A stretch of DNA of 64,000 nt, from NCBI GenBank assembly GCA_964579305.1, contig CAZOGY010000004.1:1-64000 (forward strand), in the 5' to 3' direction. Positions within the stretch are counted from its first letter, which is position 1. The number at the start of each line of letters is the position of its first letter. The DNA is from JBCBWG01 sp964579305. Its GTDB lineage: Bacteria > Pseudomonadota > Alphaproteobacteria > Rhizobiales > Hyphomicrobiaceae. Positions 38,692 through 47,694 of the stretch are shown piece by piece. The notes beneath the pieces were generated by a model. The model searched no databases and was not told where the DNA came from. It was given only the letters and a program-made list of their open reading frames with translations. The position numbers and the translations under genes were made by a program.

Positions 38692-39060
38692 TCACCGGGA
38701 CCAACGCGACCCCACGATGCGGCGAAATGTTGTTTCGTCATAAGGTTTGGCAATAATCGTCGCACCGGTATGTCGCTCTGGCAGCGTCACGGCCTCGCCA
38801 TACGCCGTTGCGAATACGAACGGTATCGTACGCTCCTGCAGCGTGTCGGCCACCGGAAATGATGTCTCCTCGCCCAGATTGATGTCGAGGACGGCAAAAG
38901 CGGGTTGCGTCGCGCTTATTAAGCTCAACGCCTGGATAACACTCCCCGCGACATGCACGGACTCAGCACCGGCGCGGCGCAGCATGTCTTCCGCGTCGAT
39001 CGCAATGATTGGATTGTCTTCAACAAGTAAAACGGTAGCGTCGGAACCGCTGGTGGTCAT
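38692..39060 (-). CDS. single-domain response regulator, FAT-GUY type
   Basis: 122 residues from ATG 39060 (AAAGGG seven bases upstream). REC domain only: VLLVEDNPIIAID, acceptor Asp in AVLDINLG, then PFVFATAYGE and AKPYDE. The PFxFATxY signature marks the FAT-GUY subfamily (such as Sphingomonas SdrG and Caulobacter MrrA), which relay phosphate between HisKA_2/HWE kinases and PhyR. Its location between an HWE kinase and the PhyR-NepR-EcfG region fits that job (inference from family). Confidence 0.9.
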   Translation of the reverse strand: MTTSGSDATVLLVEDNPIIAIDAEDMLRRAGAESVHVAGSVIQALSLISATQPAFAVLDINLGEETSFPVADTLQERTIPFVFATAYGEAVTLPERHTGATIIAKPYDETTFRRIVGSRWSR

Positions 39061-39230
39061 GTCGCAGCCCTTTACGGTGTCACGCGCGGATCCAGCCATC
39101 GGCGGCCGGATGATCAATTTTCTTGAGATAATCGACCTAAAAAACTTGACGTGTCAACCCAACTTGCACGTCGCCTTCTCTCAATTGATAAAGAAATTTC
39201 AGTCGCTTGCTAATGCGAGTTCGCACAAGG

Positions 39231-39482
39231 TCAGTCGGACCCGCGCAAGGCGGCGATCAATTCACTTTTGCTCATGGACGACCTTCCCGAAATCTCAAGT
39301 TCCTGAGCGCGTTGATAGAGAGCATCTTTGGTCCATTCTTCGTATGGTGGCGCTTCTCCACCTTTTTCGGACGCAGATTTCCCTGCGTTCGCAATCCGCG
39401 CAGCTTTTTGCTTCGATGCCCCGCGTCTGCGCAAAGCGTCATAGGTCTCTTCGTCTTTGATCGAGGGGCGATCCCGCGACAT
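39231..39482 (-). CDS. Rho-N/SAP-like small protein (DUF7218-type)
   Basis: 83 residues from ATG 39482; longer frames have no site. N-terminal half: RDRPSIKDEETYDALRRRGASKQKAARIANAG, a conserved helical segment. C-terminal half: WTKDALYQRAQELEISGRSSMSKSELIAALRG, a Rho termination factor N-like helix-extended loop-helix that may bind nucleic acid. Such small proteins are common in actinobacteria and alphaproteobacteria but uncharacterised. An exact EcfG promoter lies 36-61 bp upstream, so stress induction is likely. Confidence 0.85.
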   Translation of the reverse strand: MSRDRPSIKDEETYDALRRRGASKQKAARIANAGKSASEKGGEAPPYEEWTKDALYQRAQELEISGRSSMSKSELIAALRGSD

Positions 39483-39868
39483 CTGGCTGATCCTTGGAAA
39501 AATTGCACACGTAACGGAACGCGTAGCACGGTGTGCGTGTTCCGAAATAAGCCGTGTTCGGCTTTCAGATCTCATCCATTCGGCCTGAAACGTGTTGCAT
39601 TCGCACGTGTCCGCCGATGTCAGTTCACTGGAGGGTTGCCGTGAGCTTTCAGCAAGCAAAGCAAACTCGCATTTTCGGGGTATTGTCGCGCCTACTGAGC
39701 GGCCCGCGAACTCACTCACACGCCGACCAACGCGGCTCGCGCGTATTCCGGCGCCATGAGATACCTGCACACTATGCAAACGATCGCTCACCCCGACGTT
39801 TTCAGCATCACTACGAAGACCTCTTATCATAACGCTTTAACCCCCAATCAACGCATAGGAGCAGGAAC
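39483..39868. other. intergenic region, 386 bp
   Basis: It divides the Rho-N-like gene (minus) from the cupin gene (plus). It holds the EcfG motif for the former at its left edge. The right part should contain the cupin promoter, but I see no named motif there, and no gene with recognisable features. Confidence 0.5.
39518..39543 (-). promoter_or_regulatory. EcfG-type promoter of the Rho-N-like gene
   Basis: Minus strand GGAAC (39543-39539), 17-base spacer, CGTT (39521-39518), exact match, 35 bp upstream of the ATG at 39482. Confidence 0.78.
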
Positions 39869-40240
39869 ATGCAAGAGACGGATAAAACGACACTTCCGAT
39901 TATGGAAATGGCACGGGAAAACGACGACTTCCGCAAAGTCGTGATGACCGGCGAAAAGACGCAAGTCGTCCTAATGTCGGTCCCGGCCGGCGGCGAAATC
40001 GGCGGTGAGACGCACAAAGGCCACGACCAGGTCTTGCTGTTTGTCGAAGGCTCCGGCAAAGCACAAATCGGCGATGAGGAGACACAAATCCAAGCTGGCG
40101 ATTTAAGCTTCGTGCCATCAGGCAAGTTCCACAACTTTGTCAACACCGGCTCTGGCCCACTAAAGCTGGTCACCACCTATAGCCCGCCAGAGCATGACGC
40201 CGGCACGGAACACGCCACAAAAGCCGAAGCGGACGGCTAA
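39869..40240 (+). CDS. cupin-domain protein
   Basis: 123 residues with AGGAG upstream of the ATG. A single small beta-barrel: motif 1 is GGEIGGETHKGHDQVLLFVEGSG with metal-type His/Glu (ETHKGHDQ), and motif 2 is GDLSFVPSGKFHNFVNTG with His. It could bind a divalent metal and be a small-molecule isomerase, oxygenase or binding protein; its specificity is not readable. The C-terminus ends in a charged tail. It is monocistronic, with a strong terminator at 40313-40340. Confidence 0.9.
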   Translation: MQETDKTTLPIMEMARENDDFRKVVMTGEKTQVVLMSVPAGGEIGGETHKGHDQVLLFVEGSGKAQIGDEETQIQAGDLSFVPSGKFHNFVNTGSGPLKLVTTYSPPEHDAGTEHATKAEADG

Positions 40241-40312
40241 TACGCCGCCAATCGACAGGATCCGCCGTGGCGCCCGTGCGCCAAATGGATGGCTTGCGGG
40301 CACGGGCAAGCG

Positions 40313-40340
40313 GAGCGGGCCAATGTGGCTCGCTCTTTTT
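40313..40340 (+). terminator. Rho-independent terminator of the cupin gene
   Basis: GAGCGGGCCA-ATG-TGGCTCGCTC (10 pairs, one G-T) followed by TTTTT. It lies between convergent genes, partly inside the 3' codons of the next one. Confidence 0.88.
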
Positions 40341-41436
40341 ATGCGCGCTGCTTCTTTGTCCGTTGCCGTTGAACTTTGACAGCGGCCGTCATCCAATCTG
40401 CGATCATTGTGTGCTGTTGATCCAGCAGAGACGTCATACGGTAGTATGCAATAAGTTCGCGCACGGGGTTGGCCAATCTTTCAAACCCGGTCATAAACGC
40501 GACAATCACCCCGATTGTTGTCTGGCCTTGGGTTACGAGATAACCACCGAATACAAGCACTGATAATGGCGCAAGCGCATTTAATAAACCAATCGCGAAC
40601 TTGAGTGCTTGCTTATAGATCTCCAACTTCATTCGGTTTCTGAAAATCCTCACGCGTAGTTCTTGCTCGCGCGCGACGCCATCCTCGTTTGGATTCGATG
40701 AACTGTCCGACTTGCGACTTTCCAAATTAAAATCGACAAGCGCATCGGACAATTGACGACGCAGGTCCGTACCCTCCGCCATCAGCCGGTTTAATCGCGC
40801 CTGCAAAAGTGGCGCCAGTGCAAACTGCGGCACGAAAAATGTGAAGGCAACGGCCGCCACAACTGGGGCCGTTGCAAGCATATAACCGAGCACCAGAATA
40901 AGTTCAGCGGCCAACGTCAATGGTTTGGATAGCCCGGTTCCAACAAACTCCGAAACCTTACCAATCTCTTGCACGATAACAGCCACGCGGCGCCCCGCAC
41001 CCTCATTGCGATTACGTCCCATGCCTTCGGTTTTTGTAGACTCGTGCGCATTTCGGCCGGCCCTTTCATCTGGGACCTGCGCGCGCGCCAATTCCGACAG
41101 ATGGCCGCGGCAGTAAAGCGCTGCCGATTCCGATAACCAGCGCTGATATACGCCCAGCGCAAATTTCAGCGCGCGCCGGCTCAGCATAACAACAAGATAA
41201 ACGGCAGCGAGCCAGCCTAATAACGTGAGATCACCAGCTTCGACCGCTTCATTTATAATACGCCTTTGAAGATCGATTGGGGCCACCGCGAGTGCGGCAA
41301 TGGCCAAAGCCAATAGGCAAACCGCGAACTGATGGCGCCCGCCCATCCGGATGGCGAACGCGAAAATATTTCGAACTGGGGATGGGTCACCGGTCCTGAC
41401 GATCTCGGCAGGATCAACGGACGGCAGGTCTGGCAA
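40339..41436 (-). CDS. ABC exporter membrane domain without ATPase
   Basis: 365 residues. A type I ABC exporter transmembrane domain with six predicted helices (FAVCLLALAIAALAVAPIDL, LLGWLAAVYLVVMLSRRALKFALGVYQRW, ELILVLGYMLATAPVVAAVAFTFF, ALKFAIGLLNALAPLSVLVFGGYLV) and the family's end FERLANPVRELIAYYRMTSLLDQQHTMI. The protein stops where the NBD should begin; no Walker A, signature or Walker B is present here or in adjacent frames. It follows exoD by 59 bp on the same strand, so it is probably made with ExoD under EcfG control. It may pair with a separately encoded ATPase or have lost transport activity. Confidence 0.85.
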   Translation of the reverse strand: MPDLPSVDPAEIVRTGDPSPVRNIFAFAIRMGGRHQFAVCLLALAIAALAVAPIDLQRRIINEAVEAGDLTLLGWLAAVYLVVMLSRRALKFALGVYQRWLSESAALYCRGHLSELARAQVPDERAGRNAHESTKTEGMGRNRNEGAGRRVAVIVQEIGKVSEFVGTGLSKPLTLAAELILVLGYMLATAPVVAAVAFTFFVPQFALAPLLQARLNRLMAEGTDLRRQLSDALVDFNLESRKSDSSSNPNEDGVAREQELRVRIFRNRMKLEIYKQALKFAIGLLNALAPLSVLVFGGYLVTQGQTTIGVIVAFMTGFERLANPVRELIAYYRMTSLLDQQHTMIADWMTAAVKVQRQRTKKQRA

Positions 41437-41495
41437 ATCGCGCGCTCCTGGCGAGGCTCATCAACGATCAGTGGAGGCGGCAAATCGGATCGGTG

Positions 41496-42119
41496 TTATG
41501 AGACCAGCGTGAGCGCAAGCCAGACTGCTCCCGCCGTCACGGCATAGCCCAACAGGGCCAAGACGCCATCGCGAGCGGTCATGGCAAGCGCAAAAAGACC
41601 AATTGCGGTTCCCGGAACGGCGACGGCGAAGGGCAGTAAGGCCAGCGGGAACATGAGACCGGCGAGCGCAATGCACGCGATCGCGATGATGAAGTGCGCT
41701 GGCCCATCGACGAGCAGCGCCCACCGGCGCCCGATGAACCGGTCGATGGTGCGTGTCACGGGTTTCGCGCGCTCAACCAGCGATTTCAGTTTTTGCTGCG
41801 GAATGGTGATGCGTTCGATCCGCCCCGGGACCCAAGCGTGGTCGAAACCAAGAAGGATTTGGATGCTCACGAGAATAACGAGCGTTCCGGTGATCACGGA
41901 CATGCCGGGAATTGCGCCGGTCGGGCCGACGGCAAGGATCGCCACGATCAACAGCAACGGGCCGAATGAGCGCCGGTCGAACTGGTCCAGCATCTGGCCG
42001 ATCGAAACCGTAGGTTCGGCGCTGTCTGTGCCAGAGCCAGTGCCGGTATCGCGATTTGTTTCGGCCTCTGCAAGCGCGTCCATCACGCCGGACAAATCTT
42101 CCGGGTTCGATGATGCCAT
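41496..42119 (-). CDS. exoD: ExoD-family membrane protein
   Basis: 207 residues. The core matches ExoD: TVSIGQMLDQFDRRSFGPLLLIVAILAVGPTGAIPGMSVITGTLVILVSIQILLGFDHAWVPGRI, then RTIDRFIGRRWALLVDGPAHFIIAIACIALAG. About four to five membrane helices follow an acidic N-terminal tail. In Sinorhizobium meliloti ExoD affects exopolysaccharide production and alkali tolerance, with mechanism unknown. An exact EcfG promoter lies 40-65 bp upstream. It is the first gene of a two-gene unit with the ABC membrane domain. Confidence 0.92.
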   Translation of the reverse strand: MASSNPEDLSGVMDALAEAETNRDTGTGSGTDSAEPTVSIGQMLDQFDRRSFGPLLLIVAILAVGPTGAIPGMSVITGTLVILVSIQILLGFDHAWVPGRIERITIPQQKLKSLVERAKPVTRTIDRFIGRRWALLVDGPAHFIIAIACIALAGLMFPLALLPFAVAVPGTAIGLFALAMTARDGVLALLGYAVTAGAVWLALTLVS

Positions 42120-42158
42120 GGTTTCGTTGATCCGCTTATTTCGATGTTCAGCGCGCTT

Positions 42159-42184
42159 AACGCATTGCGGGCCGTGATCGTTCC
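42159..42184 (-). promoter_or_regulatory. exoD: EcfG-type promoter of exoD
   Basis: Minus strand GGAAC (42184-42180), 17-base spacer, CGTT (42162-42159), exact match, 39 bp before the exoD ATG. Confidence 0.78.
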
Positions 42185-42323
42185 CTTACCGCATCTTGGA
42201 CGGCGTGCGCGCTTGGGCTCACGCCGGTCTTGGGGGCGCGCCGATTTGCGGTCGTACTGCACGTGATCGGCGTGACGGCTGACAGGTCTCCGTTGAAGTG
42301 CTAGGTGCGAGGATCGACGTGTC

Positions 42324-43355
42324 ATGCACTCAACCCGCACCAGTCCCATGGCCAAGCTCATCATCCAAATTCCCTGCTTCAACGAAGAAGGGACGCTTGC
42401 GGTTGCCCTTGGCGCACTCCCTCGCGCCGTTGAGGGCTTTGAAAGCGTGGAATGGCTTGTCATTGACGATGGCAGCACGGATCGCACGGTTGAGGTCGCT
42501 CGCGCGAACGGTGTCGACCACATTGTCAGACACACCCGCAACCGGGGCTTGGCGGCGGCGTTCATGACCGGTTTGACGGCTTGCATCGACCGCGGCGCCG
42601 ACGTCATTGTCAATACGGACGCGGACAACCAGTATTGTGCTGATGATATTCCCGCTCTCGTGCAGCCGATCCAGAAGCTTGAAGCCGAAATCGTCGTCGG
42701 CGCCCGGCCGATCCGACGGATCGCCCATTTCTCGCCGATCAAGAAGGTTTTGCAGAATCTGGGCTCGTGGGTGGTGCGAGGTATCAGCCAGACCGATGTG
42801 CAAGACGCGCCAAGCGGTTTCCGGGCTTTTTCGCGAAGTGCAGCACAGCGTCTGGTGGTGTTCAGCCGCTACACTTATACGCTTGAGACGCTGATCCAGG
42901 CTGGCCAGAAAGATATCCACGTTGTTTCCGTACCGGTCCGCGTGAATGACGACCTGCGCCCTTCGCGTTTGATGCGCAGTATGTCGAGCTATATTCGCCG
43001 CTCGATTGCGACGATATTTCGTATCTTTATCATTTACCGGCCCGCGCGTTTCTTCGGGACGATCGCCTTTGTGTTGATCACGATCGGAACCCTTATTGGA
43101 CTGCGATTTGTCTACTATTTTCTCATCGGCGAGGGCGACGGTAAGATCCAGTCTCTCATTCTAGCGAGTATCCTATTAATTGTTGGCTTTCAAACGGCGC
43201 TTGTGGCGTTCCTCGCCGATATTATTTCGGCCAATCGCCGCCTGCTTGAAGATGTTCGCTATATGCAGCTTCGCGCGCTTGATCGGCCGAGCGGCGCAAC
43301 AAGCGATCCCAAGCCATTGGGCGCGAAAGCCCAGACGCAACCGGCGGAGGACTGA
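42324..43355 (+). CDS. family 2 glycosyltransferase with C-terminal membrane helices
   Basis: 343 residues. GT-A fold: IIQIPCFNEEGTL, VIDDGSTDRTVEVA, the DxD motif TDADNQY near 90 and DAPSGFRAFSR. Two C-terminal membrane helices (FFGTIAFVLITIGTLIGLRFVYYF, LILASILLIVGFQTALVAFLADI) place it among DPM1/GtrB-like enzymes, which move a sugar from a nucleotide donor to polyprenyl phosphate. ATG 42348 is an alternative start. It leads a unit with the methyltransferase and the flippase-like gene, all overlapping or within 2 bp. Confidence 0.92.
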   Translation: MHSTRTSPMAKLIIQIPCFNEEGTLAVALGALPRAVEGFESVEWLVIDDGSTDRTVEVARANGVDHIVRHTRNRGLAAAFMTGLTACIDRGADVIVNTDADNQYCADDIPALVQPIQKLEAEIVVGARPIRRIAHFSPIKKVLQNLGSWVVRGISQTDVQDAPSGFRAFSRSAAQRLVVFSRYTYTLETLIQAGQKDIHVVSVPVRVNDDLRPSRLMRSMSSYIRRSIATIFRIFIIYRPARFFGTIAFVLITIGTLIGLRFVYYFLIGEGDGKIQSLILASILLIVGFQTALVAFLADIISANRRLLEDVRYMQLRALDRPSGATSDPKPLGAKAQTQPAED

Positions 43356-43357
43356 AC

Positions 43358-43987
43358 ATGGAAATGGCCGGCGGCCGTGCAGAAAACGACGTTGTCATTG
43401 GCAATACCTTTGACAAATACGGTTCTCAAAATTTCATCGTGAAAACGATCATGGCTGGTTTCGCACGAAACCTGTCATCACTTGTCGAACGCTCGGCTCC
43501 CAAAACGATCCACGAAGTCGGCTGCGGTGAAGGCTATTGGACGGTGACGTGGGCACGGGCCGGGCATGCTGTCCGCGGCACGGATTTTTCGACGGAAGTG
43601 ATTGGCATCGCGAAGGAAAACGCGCGTCGCGCAGGTGTGCCCAGCGATATTTTCAATGCACGCAGCATCTATGATCTGACGCAGGCTGACGGCGCGGATC
43701 TGATCGTTTGCTGTGAGGTTCTGGAACATTTGGAAGATCCGGCGAAAGCTGTGAAAACCCTGTCGGGCCTGCCGCACAAGCACCTAATCGTCAGCGTGCC
43801 GCGTGAACCCATTTGGCGGATTTTGAATTTGGCCCGTCTGAAATATGTCGGCGATTTGGGCAATACACCTGGTCATATTCAGCATTGGTCACGGCGCGGC
43901 ATCATGCAGCTTATGGCCCGCCACTACGATATCGTGGATGTGCGCAATCCACTCCCGTGGACGATGATGCTGTGTGCGCCCAAATGA
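43358..43987 (+). CDS. class I SAM-dependent methyltransferase
   Basis: 209 residues, ATG two bases after the glycosyltransferase stop with GGAGG upstream. The SAM-binding loop HEVGCGEGYWTVTWARAGHAVRGTDFS is followed by ADLIVCCEVLEHLEDPAKAV, the typical methyltransferase 11/23 pattern. The C-terminal part is basic and hydrophobic. The acceptor is unknown; its position suggests a lipid-linked sugar or polyprenyl-type intermediate. Its stop overlaps the next start as ATGA, so the three proteins are made together. Confidence 0.9.
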   Translation: MEMAGGRAENDVVIGNTFDKYGSQNFIVKTIMAGFARNLSSLVERSAPKTIHEVGCGEGYWTVTWARAGHAVRGTDFSTEVIGIAKENARRAGVPSDIFNARSIYDLTQADGADLIVCCEVLEHLEDPAKAVKTLSGLPHKHLIVSVPREPIWRILNLARLKYVGDLGNTPGHIQHWSRRGIMQLMARHYDIVDVRNPLPWTMMLCAPK

Positions 43988-44901
43988 GCAGCGAGCCACG
44001 GCCGTCAAGTCTGCGCATTTCTGGTTCGGCGCTTGTCACCTGGCTTGGCCGCGCTTTGACGATCGGAGCAATCGTCTTTGTCGCTGTCCAACTTGCGGTG
44101 CTGTGGGATCAGATTGAATTGGGCGATCGCGGTTTCGCCATAAGTACAGCCATCGCAGGCCTTGCCCTGGTTTATGCGGCCGCCAATGTTCTTTTGGGCA
44201 TTGGGTGGGCTCTTATCGTGAAATCGGGTGCGCGCGCAACCGACCCGCCTGTCGCCATGTCTCGGCTCGTGATAATTGCTGCGCGCGCGCAATTGGCCAA
44301 GTATGTGCCTGGTAACGTATTTCAATTTGTGAGCCGACAAGCACTTGGTGCGCGGGCCGGGCTGTCACATCAAACGCTTGCGTGGTCCCAGATCCTGGAG
44401 ATTGTTTTTCTGTGTGGTGCGGCCGTCAGTTGCGCAATCGTTTGCCTGCCAGTGTTTTTTGAAGGGTTTCCACAAATCGGCGCCGCAGCTGCCGCTTTGT
44501 TTTGTGGCGTCACCGCAAGTTGTATCATCTACGTCGTACGCGATGGGCGGGCGGCCGGCGCGTTCCTATTGTATTTTTCGTTCTTTGGCGTGCTGGCAAG
44601 TATTTTTGTAGCGTGTTTCTGGCTTGTCGGTGCACACGATACGGCTGTCGACAGCATCGCTCTGGGCGGAAGTTTTATCGCATCCTGGCTTGCCGGCTTT
44701 GTTGTTCCAGGCGCTCCGGCAGGCGTTGGCGTCCGCGAAGCTGCGCTTTTGGCTTTGATGAACGCAAGCGATCAGAAAGCCGCGCTGTTAACGGCTGTGT
44801 TGATCGCGCGGTTTGTCACGGTTTTCGGCGACGTTTTGTTCTTCATCGCTGGTGCAATGGCGTCTGGGTCGCCCACTAGGGCATCATCTGACCACACGTG
44901 A
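43984..44901 (+). CDS. flippase-like membrane protein (UPF0104/LPG-synthase TM family)
   Basis: 305 residues with eight to nine membrane helices. Family stretches are AQLAKYVPGNVFQFVSRQALGARAGLSHQTLAWSQILEIVF and WLAGFVVPGAPAGVGVREAALLALM, both characteristic of lysylphosphatidylglycerol-synthase-type transmembrane proteins without the soluble transferase domain. It may flip or help transfer a polyprenyl- or lipid-linked product of the two genes before it. The start overlaps the methyltransferase stop by ATGA. Confidence 0.85.
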   Translation: MSSEPRPSSLRISGSALVTWLGRALTIGAIVFVAVQLAVLWDQIELGDRGFAISTAIAGLALVYAAANVLLGIGWALIVKSGARATDPPVAMSRLVIIAARAQLAKYVPGNVFQFVSRQALGARAGLSHQTLAWSQILEIVFLCGAAVSCAIVCLPVFFEGFPQIGAAAAALFCGVTASCIIYVVRDGRAAGAFLLYFSFFGVLASIFVACFWLVGAHDTAVDSIALGGSFIASWLAGFVVPGAPAGVGVREAALLALMNASDQKAALLTAVLIARFVTVFGDVLFFIAGAMASGSPTRASSDHT

Positions 44902-45087
44902 CAGCGGATGCGGTCAAGCGGTCGGATAAAGATGCTCTGTGATGTAAGGAATAGAGCAATTTCATCCGATCTGTGGATCGCAAAGCGCGTCCGTAAAAAA
45001 TAGGATATTGCTCCAGAACCGACACTGTCCTGCGCAATTGATGTTTGCATCCATCGTCGTTTGGCGCGCCATCGCGTATAAATGCTG

Positions 45088-46431
45088 TCAGCGTGGTGCG
45101 GTTTGGCGCCAACGCCATTCATGCCACAGATAGGTCAAGCCGAGCGCTGCAAGTGGCGCGGCACCGACAACCATGGGCGCCCCGTAGCGCGCGCGAAAGT
45201 GCGTCAACGCGATATGGAGAAGAAAGGTCGCAATCGTCAAACTCAGAGCGGCGAGGATCGTCCAGTGTTCTCCCATGCGAACGGCGATGACACCGCCCCA
45301 AATGGCAAATGGCAGGAATAGCCAGAGGTGGTGCAGCCCGCGAACGGTGAATGGGATCATGGTGACGAGGTGGCCGAATGGGTTTTGGAACATATAGCCC
45401 ATGAGCGCACGCCGGCGTTTTGCCGGATCGGGGTACTGTTCTGCGAAACGTGCACGTGTTTTCCATCCGGCCTGGCGAAAACTGTCTGGATTGGAGAATT
45501 TGAAACGCCGCCAAGCGCGCTCCGGTAAAATCGCGCGGGCGAGGCCATCGCCAAAGTCCGGCAGCCAGTAAATGCTGCCGCCGAGAACCTCAAGCGCCGT
45601 CATTTGATTGTATTCCGCGCGCATGGCAAATACGCCGCTTGAACCGCCCGCGCCCAGTGTGGCGGTTTGGTTCACGGCGAGGTTTCGCATCATCCACGGC
45701 GCCGTCGCTAACAGTAAGCCCGCTGTCAGAATGCCTGCGGCGAGCGCCCGCGCATGGAGCGATCGCGCACCGTTTTTGGGCGGAACGACGAGCATGGCAA
45801 ACGCAACGGGGACCACGTAGTAAAAGTGCACGGTCCGGGTCAAAGCCAGAAGCCCCAGGACAGCCCCAGCTAAGAGAACGTGCCAATAGCGCGGGTGTTT
45901 GGCTAGAAACCAAAGTGCGAGCAAATAGCTTGCAGCTGCGAATAGCGGGATCGATAGACACTCGCTTATGCGATATCGATAGGCCGTTTCGTAAATCGGA
46001 AATAGTGCAACCGCAGACACTATAATTGCAGGCGCTGGATGGCTTCCAAATAGCCTGGCAATGAGAAAGATAAAGATTGCGACGCTTGTTGTGATCAGAA
46101 GCTGAACATACGGTGTCAAGCCAGCGTTGAGATCCGATGGGCCGCGCCCGGCAATATAATCAGCAACCAACTCCCGGTATTGCGGGCTGATTTCCATCAT
46201 GGCAGCCAGAAAAGCCGGGTACAGCGGCGGCCGGTTGGCATCTGGCGGCGGCGGCTGCTCAATGGACTTGGCGGCGCCGTAGACGCCCCACTCCGCAAGG
46301 GCGAACCCATAGCGGGCATATCCATCCGGCGCGGGCTGTGATCGCCGGTCTTTGATGACGACGAACGCGGCAAGGACGGCCGCGATGGCAAGCAACACAG
46401 CAAGGTCGCGGTATCGGATCGCGTCATTCAT
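45088..46431 (-). CDS. GT39/PMT-type membrane glycosyltransferase
   Basis: 447 residues from ATG 46431 with about ten to twelve membrane helices. Typical PMT/ArnT-like features: an N-terminal acidic/aromatic loop after the first helix (PDGYARYGFALAEWGVYGAAKS, PNRPPLYPAF), then hydrophobic repeats (YLLALWFLAKHPRYWHVLLAGAVLGLLALTRTVHF) and a C-terminal LTHFRARYGAPMVVGAAPLAALGLTY. It would use a polyprenyl-phosphate sugar donor in the periplasm. It is convergent with the flippase-like gene; the donor could come from the family 2 transferase nearby (inference). Confidence 0.85.
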   Translation of the reverse strand: MNDAIRYRDLAVLLAIAAVLAAFVVIKDRRSQPAPDGYARYGFALAEWGVYGAAKSIEQPPPPDANRPPLYPAFLAAMMEISPQYRELVADYIAGRGPSDLNAGLTPYVQLLITTSVAIFIFLIARLFGSHPAPAIIVSAVALFPIYETAYRYRISECLSIPLFAAASYLLALWFLAKHPRYWHVLLAGAVLGLLALTRTVHFYYVVPVAFAMLVVPPKNGARSLHARALAAGILTAGLLLATAPWMMRNLAVNQTATLGAGGSSGVFAMRAEYNQMTALEVLGGSIYWLPDFGDGLARAILPERAWRRFKFSNPDSFRQAGWKTRARFAEQYPDPAKRRRALMGYMFQNPFGHLVTMIPFTVRGLHHLWLFLPFAIWGGVIAVRMGEHWTILAALSLTIATFLLHIALTHFRARYGAPMVVGAAPLAALGLTYLWHEWRWRQTAPR

Positions 46432-46707
46432 GAGACAGCCCCCAGTAAGCCGGCGCGGTGACATGCCCGAGGATCATTGCCGGGTCAACGATCGACGACC
46501 AGGGCCAAACAAAGCAGTTTGCGACGCCTAACCGACCTGGGCAGCCGATGCGGCGACCCGGGCATATTCGCAAGGCAACGCGAGCGACGGCGGCGCGCGA
46601 CGCTTTTTTTGAAATCCGACGAACCCCGGCGCCCCCGCCCATTCAAGCACCTGTCACAGACCACGGGTAGGCACGTCTTGGCGATCCCGCCAAGAGGAGA
46701 TGTGATC

Positions 46708-47688
46708 ATGCGGAACTTCATCATCGCGGCTGCCGCGACGCTTGCCATTACGGGCCAGGCGATGGCAGCCGACGTATCGGGTAAGCTCGTGATCTATACG
46801 TCACAGCCCAACACGGATGCTCAACAGACCGTCGATGCTTTCAAGGCGAAGCACCCACAGGTCGCGGTCGAATGGATCCGTAACGGCACGACCAAAGTCA
46901 TGGCGCAGTTGCGCGCAGAATTCGCAGCCGGCGCACCGAAACCAGACGTGCTTTTGATTGCCGATGTCGTCACGATGGAAGGCCTCAAAAAAGAAGGCCG
47001 CCTGCTGGCCCACACCGACGCTGATGTGTCGGCCTACGACGCCGGGATCATGGACAAAGACAAGTTCTATTTCTCGACCAAACTGATTACGACGGGCATT
47101 GTCTACAATACCAATGCGCCGATGAAACCAACGTCCTACAAGGATCTTCTCAAGCCGGAGGCCAAAGGCAAGATCGCGATGCCGTCGCCGTTGACCTCGG
47201 GCGCTGCAACGATCCACATGGCCGCACTGACCGGCAACCCTGATCTGGGCTGGTCTTTTTATGAAGGCCTCGCCAAACAGGGCGCCAATCCAAAAGGCGG
47301 GAACGGCGGCACCTATAAGGCAGTCGCGGGCGGCGAAAAGCTGTACGGCTTCGTTGTCGATTTCCTGCCAATCCGCAACAAACTCAAAGGCGCACCGGTT
47401 GAGTTTGTTTTCCCAGAGGAAGGCGTTTCGGCTGTGACGGAGCCGGTCGCAATTCTCAAGACGGCGAAAAACGTTGCGGCGGCCAAAGCGTTCGTGGACT
47501 TCCTACTTTCGCCGGAAGGCCAAAAACTTGCCGCCAGCCAGGGTTATCTGGCAGCGCATCCGGCGATTGCACCGCCAGAAGGTTTTCCTTCGCGCGACCA
47601 GATCAAGCTTATGCCGTTCGACGCCGCAAAGGCCCTCGCCGACGACCAAGCCAACAAACAGAAATTCCAGGATGTCTTTGGCGGCTGA
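46708..47688 (+). CDS. periplasmic substrate-binding protein, ferric-type ABC importer
   Basis: 326 residues from ATG 46708, with GAGGAG nine bases upstream; the longer frame from 46477 is rejected. The signal peptide spans about 1-20 (FIIAAAATLAITGQAMA). It is a class 1 extracellular solute-binding protein: KLVIYTSQPNTDAQQTVDAFKAKHPQVAVEWIRNGTTKVMAQLRAEFAAG, IVYNTNAP, SGAATIHMAAL, LLSPEGQKLAASQGYLAAHP. It resembles AfuA/FbpA-like and 2-aminoethylphosphonate-binding proteins. The ligand could be Fe(III) or a small organic anion. The permease gene follows at 6 bp. Confidence 0.9.
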   Translation: MRNFIIAAAATLAITGQAMAADVSGKLVIYTSQPNTDAQQTVDAFKAKHPQVAVEWIRNGTTKVMAQLRAEFAAGAPKPDVLLIADVVTMEGLKKEGRLLAHTDADVSAYDAGIMDKDKFYFSTKLITTGIVYNTNAPMKPTSYKDLLKPEAKGKIAMPSPLTSGAATIHMAALTGNPDLGWSFYEGLAKQGANPKGGNGGTYKAVAGGEKLYGFVVDFLPIRNKLKGAPVEFVFPEEGVSAVTEPVAILKTAKNVAAAKAFVDFLLSPEGQKLAASQGYLAAHPAIAPPEGFPSRDQIKLMPFDAAKALADDQANKQKFQDVFGG

Positions 47689-47694
47689 TCTGCG

